Below are positions 9,507 through 20,536 of a stretch of 29,707 bases of DNA, piece after piece. Within the stretch, counting starts at the first letter, position 1, and each line of letters opens with the position of its first letter. The translations under genes and the position numbers were made by a program. The notes beneath the pieces are model-generated. The model was not told the origin of the DNA. It was given only the letters and a program-made list of their open reading frames with translations, and made no database searches. The DNA comes from Cymbomonas tetramitiformis (lineage: Eukaryota; Chlorophyta; Pyramimonadophyceae; Pyramimonadales; Pyramimonadaceae), in assembly GCA_001247695.2 (NCBI GenBank), contig LGRX02034667.1, forward strand, positions 1-29,707. The letters are read 5' to 3'.

Positions 9507-10730
9507 ATGTCATCGATCATAACCCTGACAACTTCGCCTTTTTATCTATTCTGATTATCTGACTCACCGAATATACAGCCCAACTGATATATTCAGCAGA
9601 TACCATGTGTGCCTCGACAAGTTGCCAAACATGCATTTGGTGCTCATAAACGTGAAGACATGTGCAATAGCTGATATTCATACCGATTTTGGCTAGATGT
9701 CTTTTAAGTGTTCGTTAAGGGCGAAAACGGCTTATTTTCGGTCTTGCGCAACTTATAACGCGGGGAGTTTGGGGCGGAAGTAACGTGTTTCCAGCGGTGT
9801 ACATAAGCTTTGGATCGACCCGAAGGGATCCCGCGCCTCATATACGGCTTTGGTGCAACTTTTGTGTTCGGATGCTAAGATCATCTTTCGTTTTTGCGAC
9901 TTTTTCCGACTTTTTGGACTTTTTCCGGCTTTTGGCGGTTTTTTCGACCTTACTTCGAGTTGTGCCGCCGGAGGCTATGCAGAAATTTTCGGAAAGTTGA
10001 AAACGGAAAAAACATTCTACCTCACAATCTTAGAGTGCACTTTGGGGCCCTTAAACCCTAAATACATTTCATATTTAGGGTTATTTGGGGGGGGGGCGAG
10101 ATAGTGCTTCGCCTTCGTTATTTCGTAACTTCGCGCTACTTGTTGGACGACGACGTTGCTCAGCCACCTTCCACACGACCATGGACCTTCACCCCCTGCA
10201 AGCCTCGGGCACTGGCCATACGGGTGCACCCTTCCCTGCGGGCCCGGATATGCCGGAGGGGCAGCTGACGGCCTTGGGTATGCCTCTCACCTCCCCGGAA
10301 TACATCGTTCACCAGCGGGTGCAGAGTGAGGCGTACGCGCGGCAGCGTGGACCCATATGTCACGACCCAGCCACGGCTCTCTGCCTACCCCATTGTTGAG
10401 GCCCTCCACCGGCCCTCTCCCCAGCCTTTCCCCCGAGGAGTGTACGCAACGCCCTCGCCGTAGTCGCGGAAGCAGACAGAAAAGCAGCGAGGAACTGGTA
10501 CCTCATCAGTCTTCAGTCTTCCTCTTCATCTTGGTTCAATACATCATGCAGATATCTCGAGTCTGTGCACAACAACGAAGAGTCTCATATTGTTTATGTG
10601 CGCTTTCCCTTGGCTGTAGGGATCTGTCGATGAGCCATATTCTCGCGAGGCTTTGCATGAAAACCTCAGCGCCAACGATGTCAAAGCGTCGTGAGTTTTA
10701 GGTGCGTTCCCACCCGAGCATCGAAGCACC

Positions 10731-11114
10731 TTGTTGCATCGCGCCACACCGTTGATGATAGAAGTATCCGGGGTATATAGTGAGTGGCAAATGGTTGTGT
10801 ATCCCAACTTGGAAGATATGATATTATATCATTCTTGCAATTTTGTCGATTGCATAGCAACCACTTTGGGTGAAGAGCCTCGATCGAAAGGGGCAGTCGG
10901 CACTAACGCGTTGGTTCAAGGCTGCCAGGCGGGTGGTTTCAACGCGCAGGCGAGGCAGACTCAGATGCGCTTAGGTGGGCCAGTCGGGGGTAGGGGTCTC
11001 GTTCTCCGCGGAGCTCTGGAGATTCCGGATGAATGTCGCGAAATGGATGCTGAAGCTATTGATACCCGGCGTGGGTACATAGTGCAGCCCAACAGGATTT
11101 CCCAGCTGGCTTGA
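10731..11114 (+). CDS. hypothetical ORF, 127 codons
   Basis: Open frame (first codon TTG; first ATG at 10755) ending in TGA. The product is mixed in composition with no signal peptide, membrane segment or motif I recognise. It stands 0.6 kb upstream of the F-box/LRR gene on the same strand. It could be an exon of an unrecognised gene or a chance ORF. No function is proposed. Confidence 0.2.
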   Translation: MLHRATPLMIEVSGVYSEWQMVVYPNLEDMILYHSCNFVDCIATTLGEEPRSKGAVGTNALVQGCQAGGFNAQARQTQMRLGGPVGGRGLVLRGALEIPDECREMDAEAIDTRRGYIVQPNRISQLA

Positions 11115-11741
11115 TGGCTAGGATATTAACCATTTGGATATCGGCGGAAAGCTAAGCACACACGCACATACAACGTTGTATATGCATAGAATTCATCTGG
11201 AGGACTCAATGGGCTGTTCGGGGGCAGGTTTAGTTGATGCGGGGGATTTGAGAGACGCAAAGGCGGTTGTTTACATTGATGTGTGTTTGTCGCCGCCCCA
11301 GTATACCCCGTTGAGCAGCACTCCGCATCGGGAGCAGCATCCCTTAGCGACGCTCTGAGGTGCAGCCTTCCCCGCGCCCACACCACATGTGATTGAGGGG
11401 CCATACCGTCAAGGGATGCATGCCCTCCGCTTTGCGGACAATTGCGGCTGTATTGATTGTATATAATCTCTGCAACACTTCGCGGCGACCAAGTCGCAGG
11501 TTCTCCACGTCCATGTACCCCACTTCCTCGCTCAGACTTTGAGGAGAATCAGATAAGAGCACATAATTGCAAACGCGCAGACCGTTCTCATCTGGTCTGG
11601 TTTATGAGACGAAACCCCGATTTGTTAGCACATCTAATGGCATAGTGCATGGAGTAGCCAAGGGCGTGGCATCGAGCACTTGGTCTCAAGATCGCGGAGG
11701 TGTGTCGGCGCGTCTCAATCCCAGGCAAACTGCAACATATA

Positions 11742-12023
11742 ATGTCCGGCAGCACGTTACTGACGAGACCAGCTCCGCCGCACAGATATGCTTCAGCTTC
11801 GATCACCCTATTAGATCTGTTGACCGTGCCTGACGTGGGGGGACTCGTCCTCGACAACTTACGAGCCGACGACCAAGCAATGCTGGGAAGCGTGAGCAAG
11901 CGCGGCAAACAGCTCGTGGAACAAGTTATCGTTACCGAACATCTCCGTCTATCAGATCGCTTGAAAGTCGACGTGCCCGTGCTGCGGACCCTGGCGCGTC
12001 TCCATCCCATTTTTGTTGCATCG
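11742..12023 (+). CDS. exon A, F-box-like N-terminus
   Basis: From ATG 11742 the product has a Ser/Pro-rich leader and then LLDLLTVPDVGGLVLDNLRA followed by DDQAMLGSVSKRGKQLVEQV. This resembles the F-box pattern 'LPDDVLxxILsxLxxxDLaxLxxVSRRWRxLV': Pro-Asp-Val, Leu-rich helix, Val-Ser-(K/R)-(K/R). The frame meets TGA at 12033. A phase-0 donor is needed to reach exon B; GTCCCG at 12024 or GTTGCA at 12015 would do, both weak. The end is therefore provisional, and a longer leader from upstream exons cannot be excluded. Confidence 0.5.
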
Positions 12024-15000
12024 GTCCCGAGCTGATGGTGTCAATCCTTCTTTCCATCTGCTTAGGTGACTGTCATGCTACAGCTTGTTGCAAAGCGTGG
12101 ATCAGAAGCAAACAAGTGACTGCACACCTGGCGTGGCTTTCACGGAATGTTCAAGTGTGTGTATGTTTGCTCTGCTGTGTTTTTTTTTCCAACTCAGCCC
12201 CTTCATCGGTTAAAGACTCGCTTTCGTTTTCTTAACAAGTGTCATGTCCATGAGAATGAAGAACTGGGGCTAACAGCCGTCGGGAGAGCCACGGCCTGAG
12301 TGAGCATCTCGCGGGGGAGTCTTGCAGGTTCAAAGGGCAATTACTCGAGGTGCGCCTTTCAAAGCCGTCGATATCTCCGGATGTCAGCAGCTGCGTGCGA
12401 GGTGGATTGAGGTGGAAGCTATTCTGGTTGGACTGGGTCGTCTGAGGAGCCTGCGAATGGAAGGCGGGCCGCTTGTGAATGTCCACGCAAACGATGCAGC
12501 GGGCCTTGTGCAGCGACTTAGCTCCATAGCCGAGAGTGTCTCTTTCGACGTGGGAGGTTTGCCCCGCCCTCTCGATGCTGTGCAATATCCCTCCTCAACA
12601 GCTTGCATCGATCTAACGTCGGCAGATGTGAACTTGGTAATTGGCGTAATGTAAGATGCTGATGCATGTGGGGTGGGATGTGGGTGGGAGATGCAGCGAG
12701 TGGCGTCGAAGATGCCGGGGCGGAGGCGCTAGCGGCGGCACTTCGAGATATCAACTGCAAGCTGCATACACTTAATATCAGTTGTAAGTGTGAGAGGGGT
12801 GCATGTGCGTGATGGGGGAGGGAGGGTTCAAGCTGATATGTCGCGTTCAGAGAGGTGGGCGATGGGTGATGCGGAGAGAGGCTGATGCATGTGGGGTGGG
12901 ATGTGGGTGGGAGATGCAGACGATGGCGTCGGAGCTGCCGGGGCGGAGGCGCTAGCGGCGGCACTTCGAGATGCCAACTGCAAGCTGCATACACTTAATA
13001 TCGATGGTAAGCGTGAGAGGGGTGCATGTGCGTGATGGTGGAGGGAGGGTTCAAGCTGATATGTCGCATGCAGAGAGGTGGGCGATGGGTGATGCGGAGT
13101 GAGGCTGATGAATGTGGGGTGGGATGTGGGTGGGAGATGCAGACAATAACGTCGGAGACGCCGGGGCGGAGGCGCTAGCGGCGGCACTTCGAGATGCCAA
13201 CTGCAAGCTGCATACACTTGTTATCGGTGGTAAGTGTGAGAGGGGTGCATATGCGTGATGGGGGAGGGAGGGTTCAAGCTGATATGTCGCATGCAGAGAG
13301 GTGGGCGATGGGTGATGCGGAGAGAGGCTGACGCATGTGGGGTGGGATGTGGGTGGGAGATGCAGGGAATAGCATTTCAGTTGCCGGGGCGGAGGCGCTA
13401 GCGGCGGCACTTCGAGATGCCAACTGCAAGTTGCATACACTTGATATCGTTTGTAAGTGTGAGAGGGGTGCATGTGCGTGATGGTGGAGGGAGGGTTCAA
13501 GCTGATATGTCGCATGCAGAGAGGTGGGCGATGGGTGATGCGGAGAGAGGCTGACGCATGTGGGGTGGGATGTGGGTGGGAGATGCAGGGAATCGCATTT
13601 CAGTTGCCGGGGCGGAGGCGCTAGCGGCGGCACTTCGAGATGCCAACTGCAAGCTGCATACACTTCATATCGCTAGTAAGTGTGAGAGGGGTGCATGTGC
13701 GTGATGGGGTAGGGAGGGTTCAAGCTGATATGTCGCATGCAGAGAGGTGGGCGATGGGTGATGCGGAGTGAGGCTGATGAATGTGGGGTGGGATGTGGGT
13801 GGGAGATGCAGACAATAACGTCGGAGACGCCGGGGCGGAGGCGCTAGCGGCGGCACTTCGAGATGCCAACTGCAAGCTGCATACACTTGTTATCGGTGGT
13901 AAGTGTGAGAGGGGTGCATATGCGTGATGGGGGAGGGAGGGTTCAAGCTGATATGTCGCATGCAGAGAGGTGGGCGATGGGTGATGCGGAGAGAGGCTGA
14001 TGCATGTGGGGTGGGGTGTCGGTGGGAGATGCAGGGAATGACGTCGGAGATGCCGGGGCGGAGGCGCTAGCGGCGGCACTTCGAGATGCCAACTGCAAGC
14101 TGCATACACTTCATATCGCTAGTAAGTGTGAGAGGGGTGCATGTGCGTGATGGGGTAGGGAGGGTTCAAGCTGATATGTCGCATGCAGAGAGGTGGGCGA
14201 TGGGTGATGCGGAGAGAGGCTGATGCATGTGGGGTGGGATGTGGGTGGGAGATGCAGAATTTTCGGAGCTGCCGGGGCGGAGGCGCTAGCGGCGGCACTT
14301 CGAGATGCCAACTGCAAGCTGCATACACTTCATATCGCTAGTAAGTGTGAGAGGGGTGCATGTGCGTGATGGGGTAGGGAGGGTTCAAGCTGATATGTCG
14401 CATGCAGAGAGGTGGGCGATGGGTGATGCGGAGAGAGGCTGATGCATGTGGGGTGGGATGTGGGTGGGAGATGCAGACAATTTCGTCGGAGCTGCCGGGG
14501 CGGAGGCGCTAGCGGCGTCACTTCGAGATGCCAACTGCAAGTTGCATACACTTAAAATCTGCGGTAAGTGCGAGAGGGGTGCATGTGCGTGATGGGGTAG
14601 GGAGGGTTCAAGCTGATATGTCGCATGCAGAGAGGTGGGCAATGGGTGATGCGGAGAGAGGCTGATGCATGTTGGGTGGGATGTGGTGGGATATGCAGAG
14701 AATGCCGTCGGAGCTGCCGGGGCGGAGGCGCTAGCGGCGGCACTTCGAGATGCCAACTGCAAGCTGCATACACTTAATATCAGTTGTAAGTGTGAGAGGG
14801 GTGCATGTGCGTGATGGGGGAGGGAGGGTTCAAGCTGATATGTCGCGTTCAGAGAGGTGGGCGATGGGTGATGCGGAGAGAGGCTGATGCATGTGGGGTG
14901 GGATGTGGGTGGGAGATGCAGACGATGGCGTCGGAGCTGCCGGGGCGGAGGCGCTAGCGGCGGCACTTCGAGATGCCAACTGCAAGCTGCATACACTTAA

Positions 15001-17252
15001 TATCGATGGTAAGCGTGAGAGGGGTGCATGTGCGTGATGGTGGAGGGAGGGTTCAAGCTGATATGTCGCATGCAGAGAGGTGGGCGATGGGTGATGCGGA
15101 GTGAGGCTGATGAATGTGGGGTGGGATGTGGGTGGGAGATGCAGACAATAACGTCGGAGACGCCGGGGCGGAGGCGCTAGCGGCGGCACTTCGAGATGCC
15201 AACTGCAAGCTGCATACACTTGTTATCGGTGGTAAGTGTGAGAGGGGTGCATATGCGTGATGGGGGAGGGAGGGTTCAAGCTGATATGTCGCATGCAGAG
15301 AGGTGGGCGATGGGTGATGCGGAGAGAGGCTGACGCATGTGGGGTGGGATGTGGGTGGGAGATGCAGGGAATAGCATTTCAGTTGCCGGGGCGGAGGCGC
15401 TAGCGGCGGCACTTCGAGATGCCAACTGCAAGTTGCATACACTTGATATCGTTTGTAAGTGTGAGAGGGGTGCATGTGCGTGATGGTGGAGGGAGGGTTC
15501 AAGCTGATATGTCGCATGCAGAGAGGTGGGCGATGGGTGATGCGGAGAGAGGCTGACGCATGTGGGGTGGGATGTGGGTGGGAGATGCAGGGAATCGCAT
15601 TTCAGTTGCCGGGGCGGAGGCGCTAGCGGCGGCACTTCGAGATGCCAACTGCAAGCTGCATACACTTATATATCGCTAGTAAGTGTGAGAGGGGTGCATG
15701 TGCGTGATGGGGGAGGGAGGGTTCAAGCTGATATGTCGCATGCAGAGAGGTGGGCGATGGGTGATGCGGAGAGAGGCTGACGCATGTGGGGTGGGATGTG
15801 GGTGGGAGATGCAGGGAATCGCATTTCAGTTGCCGGGGCGGAGGCGCTAGCGGCGGCACTTCGAGATGCCCACTGCAAGCTGCATACACTTGATATCGCT
15901 TGTAAGTGTGAGAGGGGTGCATGTGCGTGATGGGGTAGGGAGGGTTCAAGCTGATATGTCGCATGCAGAGAGGTGGGCGATGGGTGATGCGGAGAGAGGC
16001 TGATGCATGTGGGGTGGGATGTGGGTGGGAGATGCAGACAATGCCGTCGGAGATGCCGGGGCGGAGGCGCTAGCGGCGGCACTTCGAGATGCCCACTGCA
16101 AGCTGCATACACTTGATATCACTAGTAAGTGTGAGAGGGGTGCATGTGCGTGATGGGGGAGGGAGGGTTCAAGCTGATATGTCGCATGCAGAGAGGTGGG
16201 CGATGGGTGATGCGGAGAGAGGCTGACGCATGTGGGGTGGGATGTGGGTGGGAGATGCAGGGAATCGCATTTCAGTTGCCGGGGCGGAGGCGCTAGCGGC
16301 GGCACTTCGAGATGCCAACTGCAAGCTGCATACACTTCATATCGCTAGTAAGTGTGAGAGGGGTGCATGTGCGTGATGGGGGAGGGAGGGTTCAAGCTGA
16401 TATGTCGCATGCAGAGAGGTGGGCGATGGGTGATGCGGAGAGAGGCTGATGCATGTGGGGTGGGATGTGGGTGGGAGATGCAGGGAATGACGTCGGAGAT
16501 GCCGGGGCGGAGGCGCTAGCGGCGGCACTTCGAGATGCCAACTGCAAGCTGCATACACTTCATATCGCTTGTAAGTGTGAGAGGGGTGCATGTGCGTGAT
16601 GGGGGAGGGAGGGTTCAAGCTGATATGTCGCATGCAGAGAGGTGGGCGATGGGTGATGCGGAGAGAGGCTGATGCATGTGGGGTGGGATGTGGGTGGGAG
16701 ATGCAGACAATGCCGTCGGAGATGCCGGGGCGGAGGCGCTAGCGGCGGCACTTCGAGATGCCCACTGCGAGCTGCATACACTTCATATCGGTGGTAAGTG
16801 TGAGAGGGGATATGTGCGTGATGGGGGAGGGAGGGTTCAAGCTGATATGTCGCATTCAGAGAGGTGGGCGATGGGTGATGCGGAGAGAGGCTGACGCATG
16901 TGGGGTGGGATGTGGGTGGGAGATGCAGGGAATGACGTCGGAGTTGCCGGGGCGGAGGCGCTAGCGGCGGCACTTCGAGATGCCAACTGCAAGCTGCATA
17001 CACTTGATATCCGCAGTAAGTGCGAGAGGGGTGCATGTGCGTGATGGGGTAGGGAGGGTTCAAGCTGATATGTCGCATGCAGAGAGGTGGGCAATGAATA
17101 ATGCGGAGAGAGGCTGATGCAAGTTGGGTGGGATGTGGGTGGGAGATGCAGACAGTGACGTCGGAGATGCCGGGGAGGAGGCGCTAGCGGCGGCACTTCG
17201 AGATGCCAACCGCAGTCTGCGGATACTTTCTGGTGATAATCCCTTTGTCTAA
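11742..17252 (+). CDS. F-box-like/LRR protein gene with 21 one-repeat LRR exons
   Basis: Exon A (ATG 11742 to about 12023) encodes an F-box-like N-terminus. Exon B (12328-12650) begins with an LRR-like segment. Then come 21 LRR exons ending with TAA at 17250-17252. Internal LRR exons are 87 nt (29 residues: one split codon plus 28) with 136-nt introns, all phase 1. The consensus NxVGDAGAEALAAALRDANC + KLHTLxIx is the ribonuclease-inhibitor (RI-like) LRR class, which folds as alternating strand and helix in a horseshoe. If all exons were used the protein would be about 800 residues, with no transmembrane segment seen. F-box/LRR proteins usually select substrates for SCF ubiquitin ligases; RI-like LRRs also occur in NLR receptors. 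Exons 8 and 14 change frame, so a full-length product needs them skipped. Confidence 0.8.
12328..12650 (+). CDS. exon B, first LRR-like segment
   Basis: Starts in phase 0 after AGTCTTGCAG. VDISGCQQLRARWIEVEAIL then LRSLRMEGG looks like an LRR flanking region. It ends at VNLVIGV with donor AT|GTAAGA (phase 2). The next intron is only about 50 nt because the 5' part of the standard array intron is missing. To keep phase, the acceptor must be GCGAG|T at 12700 and not the standard GATGCAG at 12696. The open frame of 107 codons and the LRR-type hydrophobic spacing support coding. Confidence 0.6.
12752..13665 (+). repeat. 914-bp block duplicated at 14754-15667
   Basis: Exon 1 (end) to exon 5 and their introns recur, identical by eye, as exon 10 (end) to exon 14 at an offset of 2002 bp. 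Variants that are rare elsewhere (GTAAGCG donor, TCGCGTTCAG, GTGCATATGCG, GGTGGAGGGAGG) occur at the same places in both copies. This points to a recent segmental duplication or gene conversion inside the array. Confidence 0.9.
14258..14340 (+). pseudogene. LRR exon 8, 4-nt deletion, frameshifted
   Basis: 83 nt in place of 87. The four missing bases lie just after the acceptor, in the variable part of the repeat. In the array phase the reading frame meets TAG within GGCGCTAGCGG. Splice sites are intact. Skipping this exon would restore the frame because neighbouring introns share phase 1. Confidence 0.75.
15591..15678 (+). pseudogene. LRR exon 14, 1-nt insertion, frameshifted
   Basis: 88 nt because the end reads ACTTATATATCGCTA where the sister exon 5 reads ACTTCATATCGCTA. 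This shifts the frame just before the donor. Splice sites are intact. It lies at the edge of the 914-bp duplicated block. Confidence 0.75.
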
Positions 17253-19023
17253 CGAAAGCGTGGGAAATTTTGACAGCGTTTTACATAAGACACGCTCTGC
17301 AGCTCTTCTTTCAGTTTGTATCGTGGGGGATTTTTAGAGAAACTTATATGAGACAGCTTCACCCTGACCCGGCATACTGTATATCGAAAGCGTGGGAAAG
17401 TTTGTCAGATTGTTGCGGAAGACAGTGACCTGCTGGCAACCCTGTCTGGTGCTTCCGAGTTTTGTTTTAGATTGTAACGTACACTGGCACGGCCTGCTTT
17501 GCGCACAGTGTACCTTCGATCGAGTTTCGGGCATATTTGAAAAAATGCAGGCCAACTGCTCCTGCATGCATACAAGTCCATCGGGCTTTTTGGTCATAGA
17601 CCACTCCTACTGATGATCGGGCCAACAAAACCCGTGAAAGCGCTACAGAAAGCTTTTTAACAGTGCATTTATGGGTATTATTCATATGAAAATTAGTATT
17701 CATCCAACTGCCTGTATATTTTGTTGTGTAAACATACAACTAAAACAGAGTCACACAAACGAATTTTGAACCAGTGTGTACCTTGGTCTTTGACGTATGC
17801 CGTTCGGCCCGGCAACATTTTCGTTACTTCGTATACATATAGTTATCGGATTTTTGGTTTTTAAAGAGCTACCATCAGTAGCTGACACGCTGGATGTTAT
17901 GATAGTGCTATCGGTTGAGGCGGCAAGTAATAAAAGAATGGTTCGGAAGTGATAACAAAATAAAATCCTGAGGGCATCAAATGATAACAGAATAACATGT
18001 TGAGGTGACAAGTGGTACCAGGATACAATTGGAAAGTTTTGATTTCTAACTAGGCTTTTACGCAGGCTGGTGGGAGACAATAATAGATAACACCATATTC
18101 AGCCAATTCTCCCGCAACAGATTCCCGCACAGAACATATCCGTGTTGCCGGATGTTCCTGTGAAACCGACAATCGGGATACGCACAGCAATTCTGCGCAG
18201 AACACACACGTACACGATCAGAACTACCGCGCAATACCACGCAGAACTGAACTAAGGAACCCTCGCACAATGAGCGACATAAATGTGCAACGGACTTCGG
18301 CTTGGAAGGCCTATGGCCCACACAAATGCACACTGCACGCCAAGGAATGAATGTACTATAGTGCACAAAATTCAAGGGGAGCAGGCAAAGTGTGCACGAA
18401 CGCACACGCGGACGGCATGAGTAACTTGGTGCACGCAATGTCCAATAAAATGCCGACGAACTGAACAGTAAGGAAGCAAACGCGCCCGAACATAAAGTAG
18501 ATGGGCTTCCGCAGCTCACATATGTAAACAACATCTGAACTGGGTGTTCGAAGCCTCTAGTTCTAGCTCTAGCCTCCGCGTTCGCTGTTTAGTTTTGATT
18601 TGCTCTGTATGAGGAAAGCGAACGGAGATGGTCATTCAGTAGCATCAGCGACCCCAGCTCCAACGCCATCAGCAGCGCAAACATCGTCATCGGGGAGCGC
18701 GAGCGCTAGCACCATCGCATAATTGAATCTCGTTATCCGACCCAGCGGGCGGCGGTGTACGTCGTTTTGTCTCCATATACTATTTATCTTATACAAAAAT
18801 TTTCGATATAATCGCCGCAGTCATGATGACCCAAAAGGCTACATCGCGACCGTAAATATTCTGTCAGACTGTATCTGCACCATCAGATTCCGTATTCTGA
18901 CAGGTGGGTAACTCGAAACCGACTAAATGTGCATAATGCCGTTTAATGTGCATGTACGCTTCCGGTCAAAGCTGTGCTAAGGTCAACTTTTCACGGCGGT
19001 TCGATCTATCGGAAGGGTTTCTT

Positions 19024-19617
19024 CTCGTTCGCAGGATTCCCGCCTGCTAACGAGAGCCCTAGGGTAGGGGTTCCCGCCCGATCGTTTCCGCCTTTCAATT
19101 TGGCGCATGATGCCTGATATTTGAAAGATTTCCTTCCGATGAATCTTTCAAACTAAAACTTTTCTCTCCGATATACTTCAAGTTTCACTCGAAAACATAT
19201 CGTCAACGTTCCACTACGGTGGGTACGTTTATCGCTCAGGGTTCGCTTTGATCCGCTGCATTATCCGCCTTGCAGTATGGCGCATCCAAAAGTGGATAAG
19301 ATGTATGAAAAATATTCCGAAAGTATTTCTCAAAGACGCAGAAAAGTTTCGCTTAAACGAAACCCTTCTGGCCGTTTTGCGCTCAAAGAAACAGCAGATC
19401 AATCTGCTAGTTCTGAAGCGCCATCCCGGATGTGCCGCGGGGCTCGAAGCGTGTGAACCAAATGACCAAATGAAACACAGATGCACACATACAGCGTTGA
19501 AAATATGTTTAAGTCGTTGTTATTACTATTTCTTAACGTTCCCTTCGGCAGGATACCGAAGGGAATGCCGTTTTGCGGATGCCGGTTCCCGCTTCCGCCA
19601 CACGAAGCGGGGAATCC
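19024..19617. repeat. set of long-stem, short-loop hairpins
   Basis: Three hairpins: 19024-19054 (CTCGTT.GCAGG / CCTGC.AACGAG), 19539-19565 (TTCCCTTCGG / CCGAAGGGAA, loop 7) and 19584-19617 (GGTTCCC-GCTTC / GAAGC-GGGGAATCC). Two of them have 7-nt loops. Role unknown. Confidence 0.6.
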
Positions 19618-20536
19618 GGGATCTGCTTCCAGTCACCGAATCTGTGCGGGGATGCTTCCTAGCGTTCATAATACCTTATATTAAACATTATTCGCTTCTA
19701 ATATATCGCGAAGAGTTATCAATCTCTTCATTAATCTACCCTGCTGCACTAGGTTTTCACAGTGTAAAGCGCTTAAGAAGCGCGAACGGAAGCGGACAGA
19801 TTCCAGAAAGATACCGGTGCGATTTCAATAACGGTTTAGATGTCCTTCCGATATAATCGAACGGCTGTACGGAATTTGTAAACAATGAAAAATATAATTC
19901 GCATCTGAGGATTTTCATTACACTCTTAATACGCCGTACGGCAGTTTGCCAGAGTTCTCCATCATTATCTTCATCCACGAAAGCAGTCGGATCAAGAATT
20001 CGCTAAATCCAGATCGTTTAAAGTAATTTATATTTCAGGTATATTCGATACATCTTGAGTCAGAAGTTGGTGTATTTAGTAGAGTTCATTACACACGAAA
20101 ATCGCCGGTGCTCCCTTCTGGTCATGGTTGGGGGGGGGCGCGATCGAGAACACGTCGCACCAGAGGGCACGCCAAATGAAATCTTAAATCCGTGAACGTA
20201 ACAGCGACAAGGCATCGCTAAATATTTCTACAAAGCATACCAATAATATATAATTCAAGAAACACTACTATTGTGTCACAGGCTCACAGTGGCGAGTGAG
20301 TTGATATAAATGAATGTATAATTTAAAATGAAATTATTTTTCATGACATGTTATAAATTCATATATATATTTATATTCGCTAATAATCGTATATTACTAA
20401 TCAGACAGAGCGACAGGGACTACAGGCGACCACGACACAACCCCCATCACACTCTTTCGCCCCTTGATGATGGGAGGTGATGGGGAACAGGCTGAGGCAG
20501 GGGTCAGAAAGTGAGGCAGTTCTTTGATGAAAGAAT

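Larger units (their letters stand above)
8820..11741. other. stretch without a convincing gene
   Basis: Between the CACTA tip and the LRR gene I see only weak ORFs. A possible two-part reading frame lies at 8942-9332: ATG 8942 runs to a GTAAGT at 9047, and a second frame with its own ATG at 9060 ends at 9332. Another frame with a good start context (CGACCATGG) lies at 10181-10399, and a 127-codon frame at 10731-11114. None shows a recognisable motif. A run of T/C-rich DNA at 9890-9960 and a G run at 10086-10097 are also present. Confidence 0.6.
12697..17252 (+). repeat. array of 21 LRR exon/intron units, 223-bp period
   Basis: Exon starts: 12697, 12920, 13143, 13366, 13589, 13812, 14035, 14258, 14477, 14699, 14922, 15145, 15368, 15591, 15815, 16038, 16261, 16484, 16707, 16929, 17152. 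Each internal exon is followed by GTAAGT/GTAAGC and preceded by GATGCAG (ATATGCAG before unit 10). Unit lengths depart from 223 only at unit 8 (219), unit 9 (222), unit 14 (224) and unit 19 (222). The last unit diverges (..RSLRILSGDNPFV) and brings the stop. The opposite strand shows long Pro/His-rich open frames over the array that are by-products of the repeat. Confidence 0.9.

Noticed and set aside
12518..17196. Long Pro/His/Ser-rich open frames on the - strand over the LRR array
   Set aside because: They are created by the 223-bp repeat, run through both exon and intron sequence, and the + strand has consistent splice sites, phases and an LRR consensus.
12697..17252. CRISPR-like repeat/spacer layout
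   Set aside because: Repeats are 223 bp with splice signals and coding exons, and the sequence is eukaryotic.
19248..19856. 202-codon ORF
   Set aside because: No motif, runs through several hairpins, composition unlike a folded protein.
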